Shown: positions 22,764-33,799 of the stretch, in pieces | Layout: every line of letters begins with the position of its first letter | How positions within the stretch are numbered: position 1 is the stretch's first letter | Assembly: GCF_000208865.1 (NCBI RefSeq) | Contig: NC_018394.1 | Coordinates: 1,075,635 to 1,139,634 of the forward strand | Source of the DNA: Neospora caninum Liverpool | Taxonomy: Eukaryota > Apicomplexa > Conoidasida > Eucoccidiorida > Sarcocystidae | Length of the DNA: 64,000 nt | Direction: 5' to 3' | Made by a program: the position numbers and the translations under genes | The notes under the pieces: model-generated | What the model saw: only the letters and a program-made list of their open reading frames with translations | Database searches by the model: none | Told to the model about the DNA's origin: nothing

Positions 22764-24226
22764 ATGCATGCCTCACTCTCCGAAGGCGCCTGGTGGCCAT
22801 TCTTTCTCGCCGCTGCAGTCGCAGCCACTCTTCCTCTCTCCGGTAGGTCGCAAAAAAACTCGTGCGATTTTTTGCTCATCCAAACTGAGAATCGGCTTCA
22901 CAGCGGGAGGGGGACACTCGGAACTGGGGGGGGGGGGGGGGAGGGACGCCCGCTCAAATGCAGATGAAATCCTTTGTTTTTGTTTAACCCCAGTTTTGGA
23001 GCTCCAATCGACTTAGTAGAGAGAAAAGGCTTCCAGCCTTTGGGGAGGGCGAGGAACGGGGTGTGTGGAAGCCCGACTGTTCCGAGAGGCAGCAGTGGAG
23101 TCTCGGTATGTGCGATGAGGTATCTGCCTGTTCTGTCACGTGAATCCCCCCGACCGAAAAACACTCCTGTTGAGGGACGCGATCTCTGTAGGATAAAAAC
23201 CCTTCACGAACACCGGGTACTCATGCACTGCCTTTTTCGGCAGTCCGTTGCCACCGGAAAGGTCAGAGTCGAAGTTCTTTCCACTTTTTCTCTGTCGCTA
23301 CACGCGCGTGTCGAGATTCCGCGTGCGCGCCGCCTGTTTGGCCCTAGTTCTCTGGCAACCTCACCTGTGTGTACGGCTTTGCATTTCCGGTGAATGTTTG
23401 TGTTCACTCCTTTTTTTCAGCGAACGCCCACTCTGCGGCTCAGTTGCACCAGCACGTCCTCTCGACTTCAGCCGGCCACGCCCCCCGGTGCTCCGAGACC
23501 CACCCAGAGCTCTGCTCTCCCTCTCTCTCCCTCAGCCTGTCCACTTCGCCCCTCGACCGGGAAGGTTCGGGCCTTTCCGAGACTCTCTCGAAGACACATG
23601 CCGGCGACGGCAGCCCCGCCTCTCCAGGCAGAGGAGAATGGGAGCGGTGCCGAGCTGCATCTTCGTCCCTGTCCTCTCAGCGCACTTTGGGCCCTGGAGT
23701 CCATTCGACATCTGCATGCAGTCCATCCGCCTCTCCGCTTCCTCCGGTCGCGCTCGCTGAAGTCGAGAGAGTGACGGGTGCCGGGGAGACGGTGTCTCCC
23801 CCTCGGGAGACGGCAGCCACCGTGGAGCCCAGCAAGCCCGCCGGAGACGGGCGCACAGCTGGGGGGGCACAGGCGGGGACTGCAAGCCCAGTTAGCCATG
23901 CCACCGGCGCCGCAGGTTCGCCAAAGATGATGTCTTTTATGGAGGCTCTCGGGCGAGCTGCAGCGGCGGAAGCCGCCGCTCTGGGTGGGGGAGCGTGGGA
24001 CTGGAGCACGTGGGGCGTAGGGGCCTTTCGTGAAGCGGCACGAGGCCAAGAAGCCGGAGAGGAAAAAGTTGAAGACAAGAAGACGCAAAGTGCAAAGAGC
24101 GAGGCGCCCTTGTGGGGAGGAGAATGGAGAGAGGCTGTGTCGAATTTCTTCGCGAAGGTCGACAAACGCATTGCAGAGGCAAACGGGATGCTCCACTACA
24201 CTGACCTGAATGGTTATTTGTTGTAG
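22764..24226 (+). CDS. Secreted protein of unknown function, 294 aa, 2 exons
   Basis: Exon 1 is 22764-22842 and exon 2 is 23421-24226, joined by a GTAGGT donor and a T-rich cag acceptor in phase 1. The joined length is 885 nt, or 294 aa. The first ATG (22764) opens a signal peptide: MHASLSEGAWWPFFLAAAV, then AATLPLSANA, with likely cleavage after ANA at about residue 30. The mature protein is Ser/Pro/Ala-rich and disordered for about 150 residues. It is followed by a likely amphipathic alanine-rich helix (MMSFMEALGRAAAAEAAAL) and an acidic/basic C-terminal part with EWREAVSNFFAKVDKRIAEA, ending in GYLL. There is no transmembrane segment after the leader. The architecture suits a secretory-pathway protein such as a dense-granule or lumenal protein, but that is inference. 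No RRL-type protease motif was seen. Confidence 0.75.
22926..22941 (+). repeat. Poly(G) homopolymer in intron 1 of the secreted-protein gene
   Basis: Uninterrupted run of about 16 G residues. Length may be unreliable in the assembly, but it lies within the intron and does not affect the coding frame. Confidence 0.9.
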
Positions 24227-27200
24227 AGAACAGGATGCGGAAAAGCTCTGAAGGCGCTGGGGAGGATAAAGCCAGAGCAGGGGGGCGAGAATACCCCCCC
24301 AGATTTTTTCCCCTTGGCGTTAGGGAACAGCTGGAGTCGGCAGGTGGGTTCGCCCATCCTGGAAACAGGCATGCCCCCGCCTGGAAGAGACCTGGCGCTT
24401 CCGGAGTCACAGCCTATGGACAAAGTGCCGAACTCCGCATGCAGCCGTATAGATATGGCTACATGGTATGTGTGGTGCGATTCACGTTGCGACTGGAGAC
24501 GACGGGACACGAAGGACTGGCACTATGCGTAGGATGCCTCCGAAAAGGTGGCTTTTTGCTTGACGACGGAAAGTTAGAAATGTTGGAAGACAGGTGTCGA
24601 GCCGCAACGTTACCGGCAACGTTTCCTAACCAAGCTGCCCGTTCTCAGTTTCCCCGAAATCGAGAAATCGAATTCTTCAAGTCGAAGGAAAAAGAACCGT
24701 TTTGTTCAGAGATGCTACGGAGCGGAAATAATCTAGTATGTAACTCCGATTGGCTCTGTCCGCGAGACGGTTGTCTACATGTATCGATCGAGCTGGTAGT
24801 GGCGGAAAGTCCAAATCTATTCATACGCGTTGTATCCACGGACCTATGTATATATGTCGAAATGCAAAGATATGCATGTTTGATGGATACTCTCTCTCCC
24901 GTTCACAGAGACGGAGAGAAAATGTGTGTTGCGCGCGATCGACATTCGTGAAACTGTCAGCCCGTCTACGGCGGAGGCTCTCGTGGAGGTGCGTGCTTTG
25001 GCAAAACCCCGAAAGATTCATCTTTTCCGAAATCACTCAAAACAGTTTCTCCGACTATCCAAAAAGCAAGAGAAGAAGATAGTGGCCGGCACCTGGCCGA
25101 CCGGGGCAGGGCTAGCCCTGTCCCCGAAGGCAGAGTGTGAAGGGACTGAAGCAACGCTTCGCAGCGTCTGCTGGCAGAGGAATGGAGGCTGCGCAAACGA
25201 AATGTTTGTTTCTCCATATCGATTGCCGTACCCGCGGGGTTGTTCATTCTCTGGAGGAAGAGCGCCTCTGCTGCGTGCGCACGCACAAAAAAAGGGATCT
25301 GGTTTGTCACTGAATTCCAGTGACAGATCTTGGACTGCGTCGCTCCTCACAAGAGAGAGCCTCCCGGAGTGATTGCAGAGGCGCTGACCCTGTGTTTCAG
25401 CACGGTGAATAGAAGTCGTCACTTTCTCCAAGGTGTCTTCTGCTCTTCTCCGTTTCTCCTTTTTCCGGTGTTGCAGTGAAAGCCCGTACACCACTGTCAG
25501 CAAACGCTAGTCTTCGCACACCTAAACGGGAAGCCCTAACTTCGTGAATCGTTTAGAGTGACGGATAGCTGCCTAAGGAGGATTAGCTGTGTCGATCTGT
25601 GCATCTAGGTTGAGGCTCTGCCTCCAGGTTCTCTGTTTCATTTGCGAACTAGGTAAATCTTGACAAATGGAACAACTCTGGAATCACGGCAGCAACGTGC
25701 GTACGGAAACCCTGAGTGTGCGGTGTCTCTGGGTGCCTCTCTACACGTGGGCCCTCTCTGGAGACGCGGAATCAGTTCTTTCCCACAGATCGGGAGGAAA
25801 GCGAGGAGAGAAGCCTTGCTGTTCGAGGGAAGGATGCCAATGACAAACGTTCCGAAAATCTTAAACTTTCTACATCGCCCCTTTTTCTCCAGCATGGGAG
25901 CACGCGCCGTTTCGGCACGGAAAGCATGCTGGATATCATAGGGCGTGGGGCAAGGAAACCTCCCCAGTGGAAACGCTCCTTTCTCACTCTTTCGAACAAA
26001 CAAGCTTTCCTTCGCATTATGAACAAAGTTAGGCGAGTATTTCCCGACTGTCTGAACCCTACTGATTTACGAAAAAAAGACTGCCCCCTCATACCCCGAA
26101 AAAAGCACGTCAACCTCTCCACGGGACACTTGCCGCGCTGGTCTCTCTATTGAACAGAATGTGGTATATCGTGCTTCCCCTCGACGGGTCTTTCCCTGAC
26201 ACCCGTCCAACGCACTCCATGCAACCCATCTGCGGAATTCGATGAATATAAAACAACCATAACTGCCTTCTCCCCGCCGTCTCCGCAACTTAAAAAAACA
26301 TTGTCTGTTACTCCACCGCTCGCTTCGCCAGATAGAGCACAACTTCACGATACGTCCCTACAACTTTCACGATATAGTTGTATGTATATTTACACATTCC
26401 AGGGTACAGCCGAAAAAGGAACACTGCGTACGTGCACAGAACACAGAGTGATGTTGAAAACCTTTAAAATTGTATAGAAACATTTGGATATGCACGAATA
26501 GATTTTGGCGGATGTGGACAACTTTCCTTTGTACCATCCTGGGGGGAGGTGCCACCAACAGCCCTTCCTTTCGCCGTCTTCCTGTTTCAGCTGCTTCCTG
26601 GTTCTGATTCCCTTCATTTCCTCCTTCAAATTTGTGTCCACAAAAACAGAGTCCTATGCTCCCGCAGTCGGCGTCTCCGGGGTTCCAGAGATATCTCAAC
26701 CCTCTCTCGAGTCTTGCACGCATGCAGACCCGCCACGACAGATGACACATCGGACGGCCTGCTTCGCTCTTTTACCACGCGCAAGAGTCTCACTTTTTGT
26801 AACTCCCGTGTCGCTGCCGGTCTTGCTTCTGGACCGTACAGAGAGCCGCATCACTGCAGGACCACGCGCGGGACGGACAAGCGCCTTCGCGTGCTTCCTG
26901 GTCAACGTTTCCGGCAGCTTCCGAACGCCGATGGAGCAGTGGCGTCCTGTGAGCGCCGCCCCCCATGAAAAATCATTTCCCTTCAAAAGATACGAGAGAC
27001 ACGGGAGGGACACGGATTTCCAAACGCATTGCGGCCAGCAGCCACCCTTGCCTGCATTGGTGGCAATACTTGTGTGCAAGGTACCAGGTTTCCTCGCTCG
27101 AACAAGAAAAGGGGAGGCGAGAGACACCGAGTCTCGGCACACTGCACAATCGAAGACAGTGCCATCAACGCCCCTTTTTCTCCACGCGCGAAAAACTCTG

Positions 27201-28132
27201 CCAAACACACCCAGCGACGAGCAGTACGTACACTCTCACCGATCGGCACGGTCCAACGTCTCACATGTTCTCTGCAGAGAGACGCCACCCGAAAAAAAAT
27301 GTTCGCGTTCAAGTCCACCCACTGTTCTAAAACTCTGAACAGAACCTTTGTATTTCGCACACCACGCGCGGTCGCGCTCCCGGGGCTGTTCGTATCCGCG
27401 ACTCACTGGATGTCCGAAAATGACGGGCGAACTACGTCCGCCATCTACATATAGACTAGCGATGGATACCGCGGGATTCACCAGTGCAGCCTTTTACAAG
27501 GTATCCTCAGCTGAAAATGCATAATATAGCTAGAGCTTCGACGCACATCGCTCCTTCGTTTGCAACGAGGACTCCCGGAAAATGCATTCGTTACAGACGG
27601 TCGTGGTAAGCGACCTGACGCCTTCTCGGAGCCGCCTGGACAAGGTGAAAATGATGCCTTTTCCTTCATTGAACATGAAGAGTGGATGGGTGCGACCTCG
27701 GCTCCCACCCTCGCGCTTTGGGTTTACCTCTTTCGAGCTCCCGCCCTTTCTTCAGCCCCCTTTCTCAGCTGCGCTCACGAGACCGCCAGTGTGCGGCCCC
27801 ACCCGAATAAAAATTTGTCGCACAGGTAAAGTCGTCAAATATGCAGAGTTCGCCTCCACCCGACCAGGTGTGTATGTGGCTGCGTCCTCTGCGCAGATGT
27901 GAAGAAGTACGCAGTCGACAGCGTGGGCTTCGCGGTGGGGCAAGTCCGGGGAGTCGACCGCGGCAACAAACGCGCCAGTTTTCCTCCACTTTTGTACACA
28001 AATATATTCAGATCTACAAACACGAGCGTGTGGCACGTGGCTACCGTGTGTATATAAACAGTCGAGCAGCACACACACGTGACCGCTGTTGTGTCTGTTC
28101 CCTATTTGTTTTGGGACCAAGAAGACCCGGCG
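24227..28132. other. Gene-poor spacer with unexplained open frames
   Basis: No recognised gene. Two long plus-strand frames stand out. One is 238 codons from ATG 24235 to 24951, beginning nine bases after the stop of the secreted-protein gene. The other runs 26505-27338, with its first internal ATG at 26742 followed by a hydrophobic stretch. Neither has recognisable domains or clear neighbouring exons. The right end (28.0-28.13 kb) is downstream of the 28133 stop of the next gene. Confidence 0.35.
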
Positions 28133-31100
28133 CTACGGAAAGCCCCTGTCTGAGAACGGCCGCGGTGGGGCAAACGTCTTGAAGTTCAGCGCCGGCCGGC
28201 CGGAGACTTTCTGAGGGGTCTCGTGCAAGACGTCGGGCTTTTCCGGAAAATCCGGAAAGAGGTGCGCGAAGAGCAAGTCGCTCTCGCCTCGCTGACCCGC
28301 GCTCTCGTGCGCACCCAGCAGGTGGCCCAGCGGCTCGAAGATCGACGCGAGTTTCTGATGGCGCTGAGCCTCGTCCAGAAGGGTGACCGTCTGGGCCGGC
28401 AGGCTCGCTTGCGCGGCCTCCAAGCCGTGAAGAGACAAGTGGGAAGTGACCTCGTCGTGAAGACGCGTGTCGCCCTCCCGCTCCTCCTGACTTTCTCTGC
28501 CGCGCCCCTGCGCACCCTTTCCTCGCAGCAAGACCGGGCCCCCGACACCGCCCGGGCCGCTGCCGCACTCGCTCGAGAAGAACGAAAAGACTCCGTCGCG
28601 ACTCACCGAGCCGCGGACCGCCTCCGGCTCGGCCGCCTCAGAGTGGCAGAGACTCCCGTTGGCGCGGAAGGCCGGGAAGCCCGGGCGTCGTGCATGCAAA
28701 GCGAGACGCGACTGGAGATCCGAAGGGAAAATGTCGAGGCCGTGGTAGGCAACCGCGTCTGGTGTGCTGCTGCTCGTCGAAGTCTCCGATGACGGAAAGG
28801 GCCCGTCGCGCTCTCCACAGGGTTGCTTCTCCAGGCGCGCAGGGGCCGCGCTTCCAGGCTCTGCGCGGGACCCGCCCGGAGGCGCCGCGCTCAGGAGCCC
28901 CACACACGGCCCTTCTGCGTGCGGCGAGCCGACTGCGAAGGCCGCCGAGGGAGAAGCGAACGCGGAGACAGAGGCGGAGGAGGCGAGTGTCGCGGGCGCC
29001 GCGGCAAAGGGGCTGTCAGCGAAGAACTGGGCCGGCTGAGTGGGGTAGGGAAAGCCTGCAGAAACCGGATCCGCCCCCTGGCCCGGCAGATCAAGGCCAG
29101 GCTTGTCGTGCGAGAACGCGAAAGCGGCGACAGGATCTTCAAAGGACTCGCCTCCATAAAATGCGCCTTGGTCTTTCATGCCAAAACTTCCCCGCCCTCT
29201 GTACAGTGGCAGAGCGCCCTTCTCGTCGAGGAACGGCGGCAGCAGCGACTCGCCCGCCTTCCCAAAACTACTTCGCAGGTCGTGCGCACCGGCGCAGGGG
29301 TTGTAGCGTCCTCCGGGCTCCTCATTCGCCTCTCGGTGGCCGAAGGCACTGCGCGGGAACGGAGGAAAGACTCCTCTTTTTGGAGTCAAGAACTCGGCGC
29401 GGCCCAGCAACGTCGCTTCGCTCGGCGACAGCGAAGAGGACGGGCACGTGCTCGAGTTCGGCGAAAAGTTCGGCCCAGGCCCTGCGACAAAGGCAGGGTG
29501 GAAGGACAGCGCTCCGCCCTCGGTCCCTTTGCGTGTCGAGGCGAGACGCGCATGTTCCTTCGCGTCGGCGCAAAACCATCCAGTCTCACGCGTGAATGCG
29601 TCTTCTCGGCCTGCGTCGCCAAACGGCTCAGCCTCTTTCTGGTTCTTCCCAGTCTCTCGTTTGAGACTGCGCTCTCTGTCTTCGCCCTTCTCGACGTCCA
29701 GTCGCTTCCCGCACGCTTCTCCCTTTCGTCCGTTGGCGCCTTCTCTTCGTCGCCCGGCGCCGCCGGCAAACCGTTTCTGCAGCTGCGGCGCGAACTTCTC
29801 GCCGTCGCGCTCTTCCGCGCCTCCCTGGTCGCGTCCGAGGGCACCGAAGCTTCCGCGTGCCGCAGGTTGCGAGCTCTCTTCGCGTTCTCGTCTCTCGCTC
29901 CGAACGTGACCCTCCTCCCCGGGACACCCCGGGAAACCTGTCGCCTTACTCTCCACCTTGTCCCGTCCTTCCTTCTTCTCCTTGGCGAAGCAGTCGTTTT
30001 TCTTTCTCACGCCAGTCCCTCTCTTGGCGCCTTCCTCTCGACCCCCGCAGAGCGCGTTCTCGAGTCCTCCGTTCGCCGAAGTGGTGGCGCCGAGATCCTC
30101 CGCTCCCAGGCCTTTCTTGACGAGCCTCGGGCCCCCGCCGCGCCCCGAGGCGCCGCCGCCAGGCTCGGCCATCCCGTCCTGGGGCCCGTTCGGGCTCTTC
30201 TTTTTCCTCTGGCGCATGTCCTGCACGAAGCGCGTCATGTGTGCCCGGTGGCGAAACACCAGGTGACGCACAGGGTGTCTCGGCGCCCAGAACGGACTCG
30301 CGAGAGCCTCCGCGAGTTCTCGACAGTTCCGTGGCGTGGCCCGCAGAAAAAACAGCGGCAGCGGCGCAGGCATTTGCCACGTGCGTGCGTGCTCCAGCAG
30401 CAAGTACCCCCCTGGAACGAAAGGACATGAAGGCGAAGCGGAGGGAAGCGAGAGGTGCACAAAGCCGTTGAAACGGCCCGCGCCGTAGTTCCCGTTCGCG
30501 AAGAAGACCGAAAAGCCATCCGGCAGCCGCACAAACTGAAGCACGCGACAGAAAAGCAGAGAAAAAGCAAGTGCGTTCGAGAACGCGATTGCGGAAAGCG
30601 AAGAGGCAGGCCGTGGAGTTGAAACTCGAGGGGTGTTGACACGGTGCAAGACACACGGGAGGGAAGCGAGGCTCCGCTCCCAGACTCCACGGCTCGCCAA
30701 CGCTGTTAAACAAGCGCACCCAACCCAGCAGCTGGACTCAGGCGTGAACAGACATCTCGGAGTCCGCCCGTTTCGCTCCCGGCATGGTTCGAAAGAATTC
30801 GCGCCAAGGTATCTCGGTGAGCGAGGAGGGTGATTCCCTGCGTTGCTGCGTCGTGTTCGGACAGTTGAAAAGCCGAAGGCCTTACCTCGTGGACAGTGCC
30901 GCCAAGGGCGCAGCGCACCGCCTGCTTCGTCGCTTCTTCCGGCCAAAACGGACTCCCACCCGTGGTCCCCCCTGCCCCGGAGACGTTGTCTCCGCTCGCG
31001 GTTGCTCCTCTTGTCTCTCGCGAGGCGGTCCCCACTCCCCCTTGGTGCCCGAGGCCTCCGGCGAGGCGCGAAGTCGGGGCGCCGTCCATCTTTCCTTCTT

Positions 31101-32817
31101 TTCCAACTGCTTCGTTCCTCCCTCCGTCTGCAGCCACTACACTCTCGATTGCTTTCTCTCTGCCACTGCCTCTGGAGAGTCCCGGAGGATGCGCCGAGCT
31201 GGCAGGGACAGGCAAGTGTCTCCGTTGCGAGGTCGCAGTCTTGGCGTGTCGAGGCGCTGGCAGTTTTTGAGGTTTCCCACTGTGAGCGACAGGCGAGACG
31301 CCTGGGAGACCTGGGCTCGCCGCCGCGCCGCCCTGAGGTGTACAGACAGCGCCATTCGGAGAAGGAACGCGGGACAGGGGACACGCGTTCCACGGGTCGT
31401 GGACACTCGGGACTGCGGTTTGCGCAGAGCGGACCGGGTTGTGAGGAGCCGGAAAAGAAGGAGCAGACGCATCTGTCGCGAGGGAACCTGGTGGGGCTGG
31501 CCAGCAGAGCTGCTTCGGAGTCTCCACAGATCTCGTCCCAATCTGCGAAGTAGGTGGCGAGAAGGGGACCTCCGAAGAAAAACCTTGTGCCGAGTCCGCG
31601 TCCCTTCCCACGATGGAGACGGCGGTATCCGGGTGTACGTCCACATCCTGCAAGGCTGAAGTGGACGCAGGACGGCTGTAAGAGAAGTTGAGAGTGCCTC
31701 TCTTTTTGGAGCTCTCGGGGTGCGCCAACGTCTTTCCGTTGTCGCCACTGTCGGACTGCGTCATGACTTCTTTGAGGAGTGCATCGAAGAGCCACGGGCC
31801 CCGCTTCTCAGGCGGCGTGGGACGTCTCCGGTGTATACACACCCCAGCCGCCGCGGCTCCGAAGCTCGGCTCGCCCTGCTCAGACGTCCAGGAGAGAGGA
31901 CACGCGCGGCAGGCAGCGAGCAGAGCACAGAGCGAAGCGCGTTCCTCTGCGTCTTCCTCGTCCTTCCGCTTCGCCTCGTTTTTCCCCTCCGGAAATGGGC
32001 CACTTGACCTCGGAGGGGGCGGATTGAAGTTGCCTTTCTTGTCCGCTTCGCACTGAGTCTTCCGCAAGCGCCTCTGGGCCCACTCTGCGACCATTCGTTG
32101 GACGACGGCCAGCAGACAGTCTCCCGGAAGCGTATCCTGGCTCGGCGCCGACGCGCCGCTGCTTCGCTCCTCTCTACCGCGAGCCGCCGCAGGTAACGGA
32201 AGGCCTTCCTCCGAGGCCGCCCGCCGACTGTTGATGCGGCTGCACACCACCTGTAGAAGTTCCGGGACGTCCTCTGGGAAGTGATAGCTCCAGTCTGGGC
32301 GCACTGGGAAGACCCAGTGTGAGGCGTGAGCAGATTCTTCCGGATTTTCTGTCGGCTGGGAAGCAATCGGCTGCCTGGCGTCGCGTTCCGCGTTCTCTTC
32401 CGGGCCTCTGCAGCCTGGTCCGTCTCTGTCAGTCCCCCGCGGCTCGAATCCGCTGGGTCGCCGAGGCCGCTCTCGCCTCCTCTCGAAGGCCATCTCGTCC
32501 GCTACCGACGGTGAAAAGGACGACGGCGAGTCACACGAGGAAGACGGTCGAGAAAAGTGGTCGGTGTCGGAACTGCGGGCCAAAGCACCGGCCTTTCTGC
32601 AGCTCTCGCGGTGGGTCTGCTTTTCTCGCTGTTTCTCAGACGAAACTGCGGCCTTCTCACAGCCCCAGGACTGAGAAGGGCGTGCAACATCTGACTCTGC
32701 GATCATTATTCTCTCTTCTGGAGAATCCACGGTGCACACAAGACTCGTGTGCGGCTCGTACGGAGCAGCTACAGCGCGAGCGGAAACACACCGAAGGAGC
32801 GACGGTGCGGTGTACAT
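28133..32817 (-). CDS. Hypothetical protein, 1444 aa, 2 exons
   Basis: Product not recognised. Exon 1 is 32817-30886 and exon 2 is 30535-28133. The donor is GAG then GTAAGG, the acceptor follows a CT-rich tract ending ttcag, and the junction is phase 0. The start is ATG 32817 (MYTAPSLLRCVSARAV). No signal peptide is apparent. Two blocks look folded. One lies near residue 165, HWVFPVRPDWSYHFPEDV, followed by ELLQVVCSRI. The other spans the exon junction, starting at FVRLPDGFSVFFANGNYGAG and running through GGYLLLEHARTW to VRHLVFRHRAHMTRF. The remainder is disordered: Ser/Pro-rich before the junction, then a long Gly/Glu/Lys-rich and Phe/Ala-rich tail. A short block near the C-terminus (HQKLASIFEPLGHLLGAH, SDLLFAHLFPDFPEKP) also looks constrained. 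Open frames on the opposite strand over exon 2 are shadows of its GC-rich codons. Confidence 0.78.
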
Positions 32818-33773
32818 ACACCTCCAGAGAAGCCGTGAGTCCGACCGCGGCGAATACCGTTGTCCACTTTACGTTCCTAACCCACTCGGCATTCCTTTGT
32901 GCCTTCCCTGTTCCTTTATTTGTTGAAAAGAGTGTCACCTCCGGCCCAGAATCGCGAAAATGGTTGCGGCCTCCGCACACGTACGCGCAGTCCGCGCCGC
33001 AGTTCGGCTGCCTGTCGCCGGCGAGGCTTCCGAAAGTTTTGCCGCGCCTGGAACGGCGCGTTTGCGTGCGGGAGCGTCAAGGAAGCAGCGCGCAGTGAGA
33101 AGAAGGGAAAGGCTTAGGCAGCCGCTTTTCTAGCGGGTACGCGGTAACGCCCATATCGCGGCGCTTGGTGTGCGGTGTGTCTTGACTGGCATCTGGGAGA
33201 GACGCCCCCTGCGCTCATCCGGACGGCAGCGCGTTGCAGAGATCGGAAAGGGAACGCCAGAGCAGAGATTGATGAAGAGAAAAATTGGAGCACGGAGCGA
33301 AAAGCTGGCGATTCGGCGGGTGTCGCGGACAAGAAGAGCAAGGACGCGCTTCGGGCCGGAACGTATCTTGTGGCACGGGAACGGCGCTGCGGAGAACCGC
33401 ACGGACGGCCAACACTCAAAAAGAGGCAAAAAGGACGCGAGAGCGAAGGACAACGCATTCAAGTGGCGTGAAAGACGCGAAAAAGGATAGAGAGACGACG
33501 TGTGTGCGCAACGACTGCTAGAGGGCAGCCGGGCCGAGAGAGCAGCCGGCACATGGAGGGTTCCCCTGCACACAACTATTGTGCGCAGAAGAGTGGAAGA
33601 GAGGATGAAGACTGAAGCGACCTTGCCATCGTATTGCCCCCGCCATCTGTCCACCAAAAAAAAAGAAAACACAATCTCTATCTGTTTCGGGCTCTCCAAA
33701 AAAGAAAAGACCGAGGCAAAGAAGACAAAAGCACCCGCCTCGCCAATGGAAGATGTCCCGTTCTTGCCTTTCT
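32818..33773. other. Spacer, probable divergent upstream region
   Basis: Lies between the start of the minus-strand gene at 32817 and the small plus-strand gene. Purine-rich plus-strand frames at 33.2-33.5 kb are open but cannot be tied to splice sites, so they are not called. A first exon of the plus-strand gene may be hidden here. Confidence 0.4.
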
Positions 33774-33790
33774 CCCCCCCCCCCCCCCCC
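33774..33790 (+). repeat. Poly(C) homopolymer, about 17 bases
   Basis: Uninterrupted C run just upstream of, or within, the 5' part of the small plus-strand gene. It may be the pyrimidine tract of an acceptor. Confidence 0.9.
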
Positions 33791-33799
33791 TTGCTCCCG

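Noticed and set aside
28690..30430. Long plus-strand frames of 301 and 535 codons.
   Set aside because: They are exact shadows of the GC-rich second exon of the minus-strand gene 28133-32817, are Arg-rich and have no splice logic.
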